Program-made: the position numbers and the translations under genes
NCBI RefSeq assembly: GCF_041146795.1
Contig: NC_135179.1
Coordinates: 28,735,047 to 28,799,046, forward strand
Direction: 5' to 3'
Length of the DNA stretch: 64,000 bases
DNA from: Maylandia zebra
Taxonomy: Eukaryota > Chordata > Actinopteri > Cichliformes > Cichlidae
Shown here: positions 1 to 48,599 of the stretch, piece after piece
Layout: each line of letters opens with the position of its first letter
Position numbering within the stretch: the first letter of the stretch is position 1
The notes under the pieces: generated by a model
Told to the model about the DNA's origin: nothing
The model's database searches: none
What the model saw: only the letters and a program-made list of their open reading frames with translations

Positions 1-1020
1 AGGAACCCATAAGAAAACCACTTCTATCCCTCTAGGTTTAATTCTTTACAATAAATGAAATATCTCAAAAACAATATCTTGTCTAGAGTTCAAAGACATT
101 ATCTATACTCACTAGTGCGCTGCTAGAGTCCGAGCAAACCAAATACCTCTCTATTGGTGCGTCCTCCATCCAGGTCAAAGCCAGTAAAATTGCTACAAGC
201 TCCCCAGTATAAACTGCCAAATCATCTGTAATTCGTTCACTCGCCACGAAACTTATGTCTGGGAGAACAAATGCAACACCCACTCTGTTATCCAACACTT
301 GTAGTCACCCCCCCTCCCTTACGTAGGAAATAGAAGTCAGGAATTATTTGCTCATATAAGCAAGGTGGCAACACTGACAAGGCTACTGCTGGGCTAAGGT
401 CTGTGCCACTAAATCCCATCTTGTTGACTTCTTTCCCTATAGCCCAATCCCTTTTTCTTGGCAAGGCTTAAGTAAAACTCTGCGCTATATGACTTTCACT
501 ATGTCCCTTCAAATTTGCCCAGTAAGTCAAAGCAATTTGACGCCTCCTTAGTTATAATGGTTGCTCCCCCATTTCCACTTGCAGAGCAGCCACTGGAGTA
601 GTCTTAACAGCCCCACAACACAACCTCAGAGCTTCATATTGAACTCTGTCCGGGTCATTTAGCAAAGTTTTAGCTGCTGAACCATAAACCAGACACCCAT
701 AATCCAGCACTGACCTAATGAGACCTACATATAGAGCTCTCAATGTTGTCCTATCTGCACCCCAGTCATTACCTTTTAAACATAGTAAAATATCATTTTC
801 CATGTAAGCCGTTCATCAAACCAAATACCTAAGTATTTAAAGCAATCAACCTTTTTTATGTCATTCCCATATAGCTTGAGACTCAACTAGCAATTTATTC
901 TCTTATGTGTGAAAACAATCCATTTTGTTTTTGAAACGGAAAACCTAAACCCCCATTCCAGAGCCCACCCCTCCACCTTTTGTAATTCTCGCTGCATTTT
1001 AGCCATGGTGAACCATAAGT
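1..1020 (-). mobile_element. Degraded non-LTR retrotransposon (RT C-terminus plus RNase H)
   Basis: On the minus strand, about 1020-800 reads as the C-terminal part of a LINE reverse transcriptase (GWALEWGFRFSVSKTK, then CFKYLGIWFDERLTW), broken by a stop. It continues at 803-552 with RSVLDYGCLVYGSAAKTLL and QYEALRLCCGAVKTTPVAALQVE, typical of the region after the RT palm in Jockey/I-group elements. Downstream at 298-83 is an RNase H-like segment with VYTGELVAILLALTWME and VCSDSSSALVSI, which hold the expected acidic residues. RT followed by RNase H points to an I/Nimb-type LINE rather than L2. The copy is broken by stops and frameshifts and runs off the left edge of the window. Family assignment is by motif recall, not a search. 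Confidence 0.65.
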
Positions 1021-3790
1021 TTCAACAACAAGTCAGCCTCCACCAAGGCCTTAAGTAGTGCAGGAGTAATAAGCAGCAATGGATGGCATGTGTGTAATTA
1101 TCAGTGATGGCAGACAGGTGAGTAGAGCTGAACAGATGAGTACTGAGGCGGGGACCAGAGCCAGACTCCACCCTGGTGGTGAGGAGTGAAGGAAAAACAA
1201 TAACAGACAGTCCAGGAAACCCTGGGACGATGACAGTGAGCTGTCCTTTTGTTCTTGGTTTCAGTGTTATTTTGTTCATTACTCAGACTGTCACTCCTTA
1301 CACAACAACTATTGTTACTTGTGTGCTGCTCCTACCGCAAATGTCTGCCATGAGCTGGAATTACAGCTAATAGTTTATCACAGACTGTAATGAGAGACAT
1401 GAGATTATAATATCTAGTATGTAGAGCTAATACGAAAAGCTGTAAGACTGATACTTTTGCACCTATGTGTACTTGTTTTGAACAATTTGGCTAACCTTTG
1501 TGTTTATGAATCGGCCTCATTTTTATTGTCGCTAAAAGGCAATTCCTTTTTGTTTAAGTTAAATGTGACCAGAGAATGGAGCGCTACGTTACCAGCTAAG
1601 GCTAACCAGCGTCATCCAGGCACAGTGACACAGTGACCTGCTAATTAGTGCCTTCAATTAAAAAACCAGAACCTCCAGCAACAAAACTGAAGCACAAATA
1701 TCTCGAACCATTTGTTTCTGAAATGACTGTAGTGCTTTTTTTTTTTTTTACAGTGCACACACAAAGCCATGTTTTTACAAAAAAAAAAAATTGTAAACAT
1801 TTTTATTGTATGGCACTCTCCAGTGACACAGCATTTGAGAAATAAAGTAAAAATATAAGATATGCAAAATATATACAAATAAAATAAAAGAAGCTGTAAC
1901 AAGCTACATACATATTTCTTCTATTTTTCCTCTTTAAAAAGAACAAAGAAAACAAAATGAATATATAGAAAATATATATAAATACGACACTCTTGCCTTC
2001 AAAATAAATACCAGTGAGTGAGCTGTGTCGGTGGAGGTTTGCTTCATGTAGTTTCCAGTTTAGTTTTAGTAAACTATAATAACTTTGGTGCACGATATGA
2101 AAGACTTACACCACTTGCAGATACGATCTGGTGTCTTTAAACAGACAGACATCACACTTTCTTGTTACATTTAGTTCCAAAGATTTAATATGTTGTTCTC
2201 ATGACAAATCTGGAAACCCATTTGGTGTTCGCCTGACCTTTCTGTGTACTTAGTAGTTATGGGCTACAACTTCCTGTTTCATATAGGCACGGCTTTTGTA
2301 TGCAGATGAATTAAAAAAGCTACTAATTGAAATAAAGATCTATATCATTTTGAATTTAATGCATGATATCCATTAGACTTTTGAAAAACTGTTTACCTTC
2401 TCGGCCTTGTCAGATTGGCTCGGACACTAGCGATCACACTAAAAGCAGACCTTTTGTTCCTTACCACCAAATTTTGTACATTTAATCACAAGTATCTGCT
2501 TGTAGACAATATTTATGTCTAAAAAATATAAAGAAAGCACTTGTTAGTATTTCTATAGCACTTTGTTTATGGTATACAAAAAGAATAGGGCGTGTTTTTT
2601 AATTGGGAAATACATGCAACACATTTTTTCAGTTTTTCCTAGTGAAGCGATTTCTTTCCAATATGTGTCTTTGTTTCCTTTCGTGTTTCTGGAGTGACAT
2701 ATAAAACCCTGCTAAAGTTTTAAGTGTTTAACAACTGTCTTCTTTAAACGGGTAACTGTCCAGACTGAAGAAGAGGCAGTTAAAGATTCTCAATCTGTAA
2801 ACACGCTCATGAAAAAGAAAGGTGTGTCAGGAAAAACACAAAAAACACACTGTGTGCCATAGGTGGCAGCAGAGCATTCGTCTGGTTCGCTGTGCATGAA
2901 GCCCAAATAAGAACTGTCCCCAACTTAAAAGTTTAATCTTTTAAAACAACACTTTATGCCACTTGATCCCAGCTAGATCAGGTAGGAAAGGATTTGTGCA
3001 GAGCTGGTGAGAGTATCTCTCAGACAGAGACCCGAGGCTGTGACTCATCCGTGAGAATGTGACTCACAACACCTGAGAAATGTTTTCTCCCTCTCCGGTT
3101 TCTGTTAGATACCTGTTGATGATGTCATCGCATCGCGGTGTTTCACAATTCATAACAAGGAAAAACATCTGCATGAACAACACTATGTATTTTAAAGTGA
3201 AACTACACCATTAGGTAGTTTCAGTGTAGCAACATGGGATTTCTAGTTATCTGCCACAAAATGTTGCGGGAATATTATGATGGCGGTCTTACAACAAAAT
3301 ACGTTGAGAATAATAATTATAATAAACGCTTTTATTTGTTTAAAAGTAAGGTTTATGACATGAATCAACACCACGTGACATGGCTTCTATAGCCTAGGAG
3401 AGTTTGCCTTTTTCTACATGTTTTACACGAAACTCAACAAGCACGTCAGGAAAATATCAACACGGAAAACAGGGGAAAAGAGGGGAAAACACCTTAATAA
3501 CCAGTTCCCTGCAGTTCCTAACGGACTCCTTTCTGTGTTAGTGAACCCAAAACACTAAAAGCCGTTGGTTACATAGGCATTTAAAGGTATTTAAAGATGA
3601 ATTCAACCAAATTTTAAACCAGTTTCAGATCATTTTTGATAAATATAACAAGACGATGACGTCACAAGGGTAAACGTTAAATTTATTTATGATTTGAAAA
3701 TGAAAATATCTCAACAGAGACAGAGAGGGCAAATATGGTCATACCGGATATAGGTGCGTTTCCCCCGCCCCCTCCCCACTCCGCACTGCG
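1021..3790. other. Intergenic DNA upstream of epcam, no gene recognised
   Basis: AT-rich sequence with poly-A/T runs near 1736-1752 and 1780-1790. No open frame with recognisable protein features was found on either strand. A minus-strand AATAAA lies at 1802-1807 (TTTATT on plus) and could end a transcript of an unseen leftward neighbour, but no coding exon supports this. Confidence 0.5.
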
Positions 3791-3796
3791 CCGCCT

Positions 3797-3838
3797 ATGC
3801 AAATTAGCCTGACGTCATGAGAGTAATTCTCTTATAAA
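3797..3838 (+). promoter_or_regulatory. epcam: epcam core promoter: octamer, CRE and TATA box
   Basis: Within 42 bp there is an octamer (ATGCAAAT, 3797-3804), a palindromic cAMP-response element (TGACGTCA, 3810-3817) and a TATA box (TATAAA, 3833-3838). They follow a C-rich, Sp1-like stretch at 3770-3790. The spacing puts the transcription start near 3865 and gives a 5' UTR of about 280 nt before the start codon at 4145. The motifs are seen in the sequence; their use is inferred. Confidence 0.6.
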
Positions 3839-4144
3839 TTTTACTGCTCAGGTCCTTCCTCCATCAGGTGTGCAACAACTACCAAACGGAATATAATCCA
3901 GGATAAGCTCTGCTTTGAATTTGAATTCAACTTTTAAGCGTGTGCTCGCGCTCGTTCGGTTCCTCGTCTCACCTGTGAGTGCGCGCGCTTTAGTTCCTCT
4001 CTAAAACAGGTTTGACCGGGACACACCTGCGCCGAGAAAAGGAGCCTTGTTGGGCGCGTCGAGGGCATTCTTCACTCGGTCTTTGACCTCTGCGGGAGAC
4101 GGACGCATAGGAAGCGGACAGACGAAGACTTTTTTTGTTTGATC

Positions 4145-6232
4145 ATGAAAATGTGGATTTTTGCTGTTCTCGCCGCTCTCGCGGTCGGAGCCTCGGCTCA
4201 GTGTAAGTAGTTTAAATTTGATATAAAATTGTATCCGGCTGAAAAATCGCACAGTTCATTTTGACGTAGATTTGATGGAAGTTTTCGCAAAAACAAACAT
4301 TTTTAAAGTTTGAACCAGCTTTATTTAAGACATAGATACATTATCTTTCTATGAGATGTAGTTTTGCTTGTTTTATTTGTTAAAATAATGTAATTAGCCG
4401 CCAGAGTTGGACCAAAAATCTGTTTTTAATGTAACACTAGCTAGTTCAGGTGGGTGGGGGTTGGGAAGGTTTGTTCCGCTCTGTGGGGAGAAACCAACGC
4501 CCAGGCAAACCTGCCGGTCTACCTGTACGATTTAACGTCTCCGTTTCGAGCTATAAGGAAGACAAAAGACTAAATCTTTTCAAACACTGTCATACCAAAG
4601 ATTCATCTTTCTATTGTGTGTGTGTGTGTGTGTGTGTTAAGCCTCGGGAAGTCACAGTATAGTAATGTGGTTACATATTTGAGTTCCTGTTAATAACCTG
4701 CTAGTATGGTGGGTTTGTTTTTTTTTCCTTTCTCTTTAGGTACATGTGCCACTATGAAGTGGGCTATGTGCGAGGGACCCCCATGTTCATGTACTCTTCT
4801 GATTGGTAATGGTACAAAACAGCCCTTAGACTGCACAGCATGTAAGTTTAGAAGTGGTAAAGGGGCTCCTTCCTGTTTCATGTCCTCTGTTTGACACTCC
4901 AGCCTGCTCATGCTGTGCATTTTGTTCCCCCCTCAGTGATCCCCAAGTGCTTCTTGATGAAAGCTGAAATGTACAGAGCTAGAAGGGGCCTGAGCACTCG
5001 CACTATTGGAGGAAAGCAACATGAGACCGCCATTGTGGACAACGATGGCATCTATGACCCTGAATGTGAGAATGACGGCAAATTCAAGGCCAAGCAGTGC
5101 AACAACACAGATGTGTGCTGGTGCGTCAACAGCGCTGGAGTCCGTCGAACTGACAAGGGAGACCAGACCCTCAAGTGTGAGAAGCTGGTGGAGACCAAGT
5201 AAGTGATTTCACTATAGTGAAGGATTGCTGTGAGGATGAATAGTTCAAGTATTCAACATTTCTTTATTTTATTTTTCCCTCTTCCAGCTGGGTCCGTCTT
5301 CAGCTGACACACAAGGAGGGGCCCACCAACGTGAATAAAGACAATTTGAAGACGTAAGTCCACTTCAGCCCTTATTAAAAGTTAAGAAACATGCTGAGGC
5401 TGACATTTCCAGATCTCACCATCCTAATGTCTTTTTTTAAAACAGTGCTATTGCAAATGAACTTAACAGCCGTTACAAACTTGACTCCAGCCTGGTGAAG
5501 GAGATTCAGGTGAGTGACAGTCCAACAAAAAACTGCTTGTAATTTAGAACAAAGCAAAAAGCACCACTGCCATGCTAACTAACATCCTGTCATTCTACAG
5601 TATGACCCAGACGCTCGCATGATTGTGGTTGATGTGACTAAGCCAAAAGGAGAGCGCATCAGTGACCTGTCCAGAATGGCCTACTACATGGAGAAAGACG
5701 TATGTACAACCTGTGTGTTTGTGTGTGTGTGCACGTTTTGTATAATGGACCCACTGGCTAACTTCATTTCATGTGACTTTCTGCAGGTGAAGGCGCTGCC
5801 ACTGTTTACTGACCAGAAAAACTTTAATGCTTCTGTGGGTGGGCAGACTCTGATGATGGAGAAGATCATCGTGTACTATGTGGACGAGGAGCCCCCGACC
5901 ATGACCATGAAGCACCTGACAGGCGGGATCATCGCCGTCATCGTGGTGGTGGTGCTGGCTGTGATTGCTGGCCTGCTGGCTGTGGTGAGCGCATCTGCAT
6001 GTCAGAAGTGTCGTTTGTTGTTTTAACATTTGTTCTTCAAGCCATAATTTGGTTTCTTCTGTGTTTGTAGTTCTTTTTCCAGAAGCGACAGAGGAAGTAC
6101 AAAAAAACTCAGGTGAGATAAACGACCTGTTGTTGGTAAATTTATCTTTTGAGAGAAAGGGTCATTGTATTAACTTTTTGTGTGTGTCTGCTCTTTCCTC
6201 CAATTCAGCAAAGAGAGATGGAGCAAATGTAA
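4145..6232 (+). CDS. epcam: Epithelial cell adhesion molecule (EpCAM), 9 exons, 304 aa
   Basis: Exons: 4145-4202, 4740-4841, 4937-5198, 5288-5353, 5446-5509, 5601-5699, 5787-5984, 6071-6112, 6209-6232. They sum to 915 nt in one open frame with GT-AG introns; vertebrate EpCAM is about 314 aa. Order: signal peptide (about 1-18), cysteine-rich N domain, thyroglobulin type-1 domain with CWCV at 114-117 followed by [12 protein letters not shown] domain, a transmembrane helix rich in Ile/Val at about 264-286, and a short basic tail starting [12 protein letters not shown]. One N-glycosylation site (NAS) lies just before the membrane in exon 7. EpCAM is a homophilic adhesion and signalling protein of epithelial membranes. 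TROP2 (tacstd2) is the alternative, but that gene is intronless in mammals and this one has eight introns. The start was chosen for the signal peptide that follows it; a second ATG two codons later is also possible. Confidence 0.95.
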
Positions 6233-6572
6233 AGCAGAGAGTGTGAAGAGTCGACGCATACAATTGCCTTTTTTGGATTACCTTGTTTTGTTTTCTTCGC
6301 TGTGGGAGCGTGCCATTTTTATCTTTTGAGACTTGCAGATTGTAAATGAATAATCACCTTTCTGTTTTCTTTGTTGGGGTGTCATTACTGCTACAATTTA
6401 TTTATAAATCATGTAAAGTCTTAAAGCATCATCCCTCTGGTCTACATGCCATATAAGTACTGTGCATTTTTAAAGTGTGCCTGACATGCCTCATTTTAAC
6501 ATTAGAATTTAAATTCCACATCATAGAGTGTACAGTTTCTTACTTTCTATTGTGTTTGTTTGGATTGTTTTT

Positions 6573-6578
6573 AATAAA
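6573..6578 (+). terminator. epcam: epcam polyadenylation signal
   Basis: Canonical AATAAA about 340 nt after the epcam stop codon, following a T-rich 3' UTR. It is the first AATAAA downstream of the gene, so cleavage is expected about 15-25 nt further on. Confidence 0.6.
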
Positions 6579-6599
6579 ACATGCTTTAAAAGACACTGA

Positions 6600-8548
6600 A
6601 GCAGGTTTCTTGATGTTTTGGCTGTATTTTTCCACTGTTACCAGACTAAATGTGGGGGATGGGAACAAGATGGAGGAAACTACTCTGAAAACTGCTGAAC
6701 ATGATGAGATGATCGAAGCTGATTTAAAGTTGTGTGGGTTTTTAATTATTCTCCCCCCTTTCCTCGATACTCCACCTCAGACATTTTTTGGTGTATTTCC
6801 TTAGAAGTGTAAAGCCTCCGTTGTCTGGGAAGATGGCTGCTCCGATAGTCGTTGTTCGTAACAGGCACTTTGTTTACAGGGGGCAGGTCTGCTGGAGATC
6901 AGCTACTGCACGGGTGTGGCAGGAATCATGTGAATGTGCTTTGCAGTAGGCTTTTGTATGTTAAGCAAAACTCACAGCTCTTAGCAGTTTTGTGCCACTA
7001 TGGCCAAGATGGAAAGGACTTGTTTTTGTGTGTCACACTGCCTCAGGTGAGACGGACAACCTTTTATTATAGGTAGGCATTTCTAGCTGCGCTCAGGAGT
7101 CGTTTGGTGACGTGTTGAACCTGTCGGACAGGTTCCATCTCACTCACGAATGCATGCATATGCTTGTACTGAGACTGCCCTCGGTTTAAAATGTTAGGGC
7201 AGGAATGATTGACTGAGTCAGGTGAAAGGGCCAAAGTCCAAGTGGACTAAAATGGCAGACATCGTCTCATCAAACAAACTGAAGTTGGCATTATCTATCA
7301 ATCTGAATACATAAATAAACCGCCTGGTTTCCTGTTGCAACATGTTTGTATTGCAAGAAGTATGTGGTTGGTTCTGTACAGCTGTGGTCTGTGAAGCTAG
7401 CACTCGAGGAGACCGTGCTTGTTTACACTTTTTCAGTGTGGAGCCTTCCTGAAGCTTGGAGCACATTTGAAAGAATACTGACCTAAAGAAGTATACCTTC
7501 CTGTTTATTGTATGCATTTGCATTCTGTTTTCAACATCAGCAGTTGACTGACTTTCTTTTAACCTCAGTCCCCACATAAAGCACAGTATCAGTCACCTGC
7601 TCTACCTTAGTTCCCTCTGGCCTCACCCAGCACCCTCCTGTGAGCCCCGCCCCCTCTCTCTAGCTCCATAGCAACAGGAGCACAAAAGCAGATCTCTAAC
7701 TTGTTCAGCCAGGTTAGGTATCATATAGCTTCTCTCCTTTTACCCTCCCCCACCCCTCGATTCTGTGAAAGACTGCAGGAATGAAGGTGTGCCGCTCGCT
7801 GTGAGGCACCTGTTGCAGGTACCGACATGTCGGTTTTCAGTTTGCTTCAGTGGGGCGAATTTAAAGCTTACTATAGATTTATACAGTTTCCTACAGGGTG
7901 AGGATTTTTATATGACTGTCTGGGATTTACACCCGTGGCTCAAGCAAACTTTCATTTCCAGCACACAGGATTTCCAGGATTTAGATACATGTATTCCATG
8001 TCACAAATAAATAGAGCCTGATTATTCTCACTGTATACCGGATCAAGATAATACTAGGAGTACCTTACATTAAACTGTCATGCCTTTCCAGTTTGTCTTC
8101 AGGTTTATATCAGATTCGGTTTCGTGTTCTGTCACACCAGCAAACAAAGAAAAACGTTACAGTTCTCTGGAATCTCTGTTCAGTGACCAACGGATGTTTT
8201 CAACAACATGCTAAAAACACATTTCCTACATCTTCTCACCTTCTTTTTACATACTTTTTAAGAAATACACATTTCTTAGAGCTGAGTTCACACTGCTGAA
8301 TTTTCCTTAAAAAAAGACCCCTTAGCCATTAGTGTGTGTGATTTTTTTTTATTATCCACACATTTTCAATTAAAACTGCTTTCTCATTCAGACTTGACAG
8401 CCATCAAGGCTCCGTTGTGAATGTTTACTCACCATATTGTTTACTGGAAAAATGGGCAGTGGTGTTTCATCACTGTCTTCCAGTTTGACCTGCTCACAGC
8501 ACAGTTTTCATTTACCTTCAATATTGTCCCTGACATGAACCGAGGATT

Positions 8549-8615
<67 letters not shown>

Positions 8616-9870
8616 AGGTGGAAAGTTTATGATGAATGATTAGACTGGACTGGAACCTTCTGGGCAGAATAAAATGAAGCCAATGGAAAGTGCAGTTCCT
8701 CACATGGCCACTTGAGGCTGGATACAAAAGTGTTAAAATGCCAAATTTTGACTTCATAACAGCTAAACAAGGAGGTTTTTTTTTAAAATAATACCTAAGA
8801 TTTTATATGTTAATACCTAAAGTGGGGCAGTTGTAGCAGATGGCCACCGAACTGTGCAACGGACTCAGTATAGAGGAATGTGTGTCATAAAGAAACAGCA
8901 CACTTTTCCATACTTCCACGAAAGCTGTCAAGTAACATTCTGAGTCGAAACCTCCTGCTGATTCAATCCACTGACCTCACCAGAAAGGCCTTATGTATTT
9001 GTACATGATTAAAGTTTTACCACTCTCCTGGCTGTTCAGTAACCAGGAGCACAAAGAGGACAATCTGGTTCCTTTACAACAACACAACCCACCAAGTCCA
9101 CAGTTCTTTTCCTCACATCTACTGCAAAAAGGAGCACACAGCCCCAGATGAGGTGGTTTAAACACATTTTAAACAGCTGTGCTCCACTTCCATCTGGTTA
9201 CCTGTTATTGCCTCTCGCTTTCATCATTATGCATCACTTTAACACTAAGAGTTTCACTTCCTGCTGGGGCCACTCTGCCCTACAGGAAGGCAGGAAACAA
9301 CAGGCACCCTCTTTAAAGGATTTTTTTTTAATAACAAGTGATCATTACCTCCTCTGCACTGTGCATTACGTTCTAAAGACAGGAATACAAAAATTAACTG
9401 AATGCACACAGAAATGTACCAGGTAACACTGATTGATAGAGACGTTTCAGAACATTTGCTCAGTCTGTCAATAAATACTGTTGATTTTTCTCCTTGGAGT
9501 GACAAAATGAAAGCAACACAATCATTAGGGACACAAAAAATGTTAAGCAAAGCCTCTTAGTGCTTCTTGGCCCCATTGTACCTTTGTATAAAGCCTTTAG
9601 CTCCAGTTTGAGCCACAGATCTCATCAAGTGTTCTCTGAGGAAGGTACCAAGGCGCTACATGGTGATACCTGCAAATTGCTGCTACCTCAGCTGGTCTGC
9701 GATATTAAACTGCACTCAACAGATACGTTTTTGTTAGCGCCCGGCTCGTCACGAAGGGGTAACCGTTCCACTTATTAGAATTTAGCTGGGCTTAAGTGCG
9801 CAGATGAAACCATGCAGCTAAAGATCCTACATTTCTAATGTAAATTAAGACCAGGGTGTAAGTCTTTGCG
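6600..9870. other. Intergenic region between epcam and plekhh2
   Basis: This lies between the convergent 3' ends of epcam (plus) and plekhh2 (minus). No coding exon was recognised. The part next to 9874 should be the plekhh2 3' UTR. Minus-strand polyadenylation candidates are ATTAAA at 9327-9332 and AATAAA at 8348-8353, and neither is proven. A (TG)31 tract sits at 8553-8614. Confidence 0.5.
8553..8614. repeat. (TG)31 microsatellite
   Basis: Uninterrupted 62-bp TG dinucleotide tract between epcam and plekhh2. It produces spurious Cys-Val and Thr-His reading frames on the two strands. Confidence 0.98.
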
Positions 9871-9873
9871 CCA

Positions 9874-44844
<34,971 letters not shown>

Positions 44845-44850
44845 ATCCCT

Positions 44851-47800
44851 CTGAAAAATACCCTAAGCAGTGAGACACAGAGTGTATATACAGTACAGTA
44901 TGTGTAGCAAAACATTTTTGTGCAGACATTTAACATTTTTACATTATCTCCATAATAGCAGATGAAGAAACACAGACATGAAAGAAAATGGTCAGGAGGC
45001 TTGTTGTTGACCAGATGTGTTGGCACCAGCCAGGCAGCACCTGAAATATTCCAGGGTGTAGCCCAGCTGGACCAGTGTGGGCAGTGGGCGTATCACTCAC
45101 AAACAGGAAAACAGCTCTATTAGTCCAAAACACCTCGACACCCTCCCCAAAAGACACTTGTATCACATTTTCCACGACTAATGTAGGAAAACAGGCAGCA
45201 GAGAGAGAGCGTCTGTGATGTTGGATAGAAAGCCTGGGTTTCTCTCTTCCTAGTAATAACCTCTCATTACCAGCCTGGCCTCCTCGCAAAGAGACTACAA
45301 GCATGTGTGGAGGAAGGCCATAAAGTAGTTTCCACAGGCTTATTTCTGCTGCCTGTTTGCTGTGGTAAACACTGACGAGGGGAAAGGAATAAAACGAGTC
45401 TCACTCCACAAAACAAAACAGCACGAGGGACTGAGGGGATGGAGTTTAATATGACAAAGCTATAAACGTTAAGAAATGCTTTGTATTCTAAATTTACATT
45501 TCACGTATCACACATTTATCCGCTGCTATCTCATTAAATATGCTGGAATTTGACACTTGGTGTTTTTATAGCAGTTGTAATATTCAAAATGTTTCTGTTT
45601 AGCTACAACACCACCCTTCAGCTGGTTACATATTGAAGGTAAATAAACAACATCCTATTAGAATATTAGTCATTATTTGCGATATTGGAGCACACGTGAT
45701 CTTAAAGCAAAAATGACCCCTAAAGCCCGGCTCCCAGTGTTTTCTTTTGCAATCTTTCTCTCAGACTTCCTGTTGGTCAAAGTCAGAATCAGCACACACA
45801 GACACAATCGGGACTCATTTGGATGTGGTGTGCTGATGAAGTTATTCTGTTTTTATAAATAAAGGTTTACAGGACATCAAATTGACTCTGATGGAATAAA
45901 ATCTTTTGACTGTTTAAAAAACTTATCAGCTGAGCGTAACACGTTTCAGAGGTATATACACTGATACGTCACTTACATCTACATCTTGCTTGTTGGCTTG
46001 GACCACCTGTTCCCATCACAACCGCCTTATTGCATAGATTCTACAAAGTGTTTGAATCAAGCCCCAGCATTACACAGCTGCTGCAGATTTGTTGGTTGCA
46101 CATCTATGATGTCAACCTCCTGTTCTTTCCACCTCTTCCTAAAGGAGCTCTCTTGACTGTGGACACTATTTCAGTGCAGTGAGCTACCTCACTTCTCAGT
46201 TAGAGATGATTTGAGATTCGTGACATTGGTGCGTTATCCTGCTGGAAGTAGCCATCAGGAGATATGCACACTGTGGTCAAAATGTCCTCCAGACCAATAC
46301 ACCACCAGCACCAGCCTGAACAGTTGCTACAAGGCAGGGTGGATCCAAGTTTTCATGCTTGTTATAACAAATTCTAACCCTGCGGCAGTGGAAATTGAAA
46401 CAAATCAGACCAGACAATGTGTTGATGCATGCTCAATAATCGGTAAGAAAATCCCCAAACGTATTCAGACCAGACAATGTTTTTTTTTCTTTCTATTTTC
46501 CAGTTCTGGTGATCCATTTTCATTACAGCCTCTGTTTCCTGTCTGATAATCTGATACAAGTGGCACCCTTAGTAGTCTTCCACTGCTGTAACATTCAAGG
46601 CTGGATGTGTTGTGGATTCGGAGATGCTCTTCTGCACACCCTGGTTGTAACGAGCGGTTATTAGAGTTACTGTTGCCCTAATATCAGCTCAGAGCAGTCT
46701 GGTCTTTTCCTCTGACCTTTGACATGAGCTCATGCCTCATTTGAATCACCATTGAACTTCAGCAGGCTATCTTGACCATGTCTACATGCCTAAATATACC
46801 GATTTACTGCCATTTGATTAGCTGATTAGATATCAAACAGGTGTACCTAACAAAGTCACCAGGGAATATATGTCATGCTAATTTAAAGCAGAGCTGCAGA
46901 CAGTTACATTATTCAAATAGAGTTCAAATACGTCCAATATTATCACGAACACTAACCTATTTGAATATTGAGGTATTTTTCCTCTTATTAAAAACCAAAG
47001 TCAAATAAATGACCATGTTTACTCATTAACACCACCCGTATCTGACTAACCAAACTGATCCCCTTATGCCATCCCTTAAATGTCAGCATCATGTGCTAGT
47101 TTGTTGCACCTCACACATTTCACTACAGCTGTCTGAGCTCTAACCTTCTTCTTTCAAACATTCCTAATTTCTGTCTTGGACTAGGAATTTCTTTCTTATT
47201 TTCTTCCTTCGTTTGAAAATATTATAAAAAAAAAGATTTTGTAAATTATTAAAAAAGGGGTTCATCCTGTATACTCTCATCAAAACAACTTGAGCCCCAA
47301 ATTGAGCCTCAACAGTTCTGAGTTTAGTTTCAGGTTTGTGTTATTTTACCAAACAATTATTACTATTATTAAACAATCAACAATTATTACATATGGTAGT
47401 TGTTGCACAAGGTTTTTAAAAAAACTTTTCAAGATGAGAAATAAAAACATACTGTTACTTTGAGCACATGAACCCCAAAACCTAAAGCCAAACAGCATGT
47501 TTTCTCACAGAGTAGCTGTTTGATTTGTCAGAAAGCTCATCCTGTGACTGAGTAAAGACGGCTGTGACTTGCCCAGTTTCCCCGACTAACAGTCCATCTA
47601 CTTTCCCAAGTATTTCTGAAGAGACTCAAAACAGTTTGTAGCAGTCAAGAAAACCGAGGTGATGAGGTGCAACAATGTCTGTGGTAGAACATTTTCTAAG
47701 GGATATTTTAAACATTTGGTTTGTGAGTACGTTAATGCGGGGTGACTTTCAAATATTAAAAGTTAAACTTATCTTTTTTTTAAACAGCTATTAATTAAAT

Positions 47801-48300
47801 ACATAAATAGCATTTCTTCATTTCACTACAAAAAATGGTTTTATTAGTGCTGATAAACAAAATTCATTAGTCTATTTAAGTTATTATCAATTTGACATGA
47901 CTGTTAATGCACATTGCTGCTAAACCGTTATTAAAATAGATAATTCATTTCCTAATAATTAAAACCATCCATTTTCATCGACTTACCCTTAATAATATTA
48001 ATGTAAAGACACTTTACGAGGAGCTTCACGTCATGTCGAGTCCAGCGCTTCTTTATCTGCTGTTATTCCTCTGAAGAAAATGCTAATTCATGGCTTAAAA
48101 CGATGAATTTCTGTCTTTCCCAGAGGTTTTCATTGCGCTTCTCGGGCAAAGTTGGCGAAGGGCTGGCGTTTTTTTTAAAGGTGTGGCTTCATCAAAAACG
48201 TCCAATCAAAAACTAGGTAGGAGTTGCTCAGCCGCGCCGGAAAGGAACGTCTGCCTTTGATTGACGTGTGTCATCCACCAATAAAAATCCCGAGCGCCAC
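44851..48300. other. Region between the plekhh2 first coding exon and the thada promoter
   Basis: This should hold the plekhh2 5' UTR exon(s) and promoter, but no exon can be placed without transcript data. Besides the old repeat at 46210-46860, the sequence is AT-rich and unremarkable. Confidence 0.45.
46210..46860. mobile_element. Old degraded interspersed repeat, probable DNA transposon
   Basis: Segments such as GCGTTATCCTGCTGGAAGTA, CACCACCAGCACCAGCCTGA, GACCATGTCTACATGCCTAA and the end ACAGGTGTACCTAACAAAGT match, from memory, a repeat found in many fish and frogs that ends in a TTAGGTACACCT-type terminus. It is diverged and has no intact frame. Class is uncertain. Confidence 0.5.
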
Positions 48301-48344
48301 TTCTCGGGTAGCTCAGTTTCTGAGGGCGGGCTCAGACATTTTGT

Positions 48345-48356
48345 CGGAAGTGACGT
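48345..48356. promoter_or_regulatory. thada: Composite ETS/CRE site in the thada promoter region
   Basis: CGGAAGTGACGT joins an ETS site and a CRE half-site, a combination common in TATA-less housekeeping promoters. The surrounding 48135-48400 is locally CpG-richer and holds CCAAT-type motifs (CCAATCAAA near 48202, CCAATAAA near 48278). It lies about 300 bp before the inferred thada exon 1 end. It could also serve plekhh2, but that is inference. Confidence 0.5.
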
Positions 48357-48599
48357 CTACTATGTGCGGCATGGCCCCATGAGCGTCAGGCATGCGACAA
48401 CACCATAGAAAGCTCAAAAGGTTTGGTGTCAAAGTAAAAGTTTGCTGACATAAAAGTACACATTCAGAGTCTGAAAGTCAAAATTTTGATTTTTACATTT
48501 AAATAAAAACAAAAATATTGCTAAAGGTCACATATAAGCTTTATTTTGTTTGTTTTATTGGGCACGATATTTAATGGGTGTTTTATTCTGAAAAAACGT

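Noticed and set aside
1800..3000. 3' UTR of a leftward minus-strand gene
   Set aside because: Only a poly-A-type hexamer supports it; no coding exon is visible.
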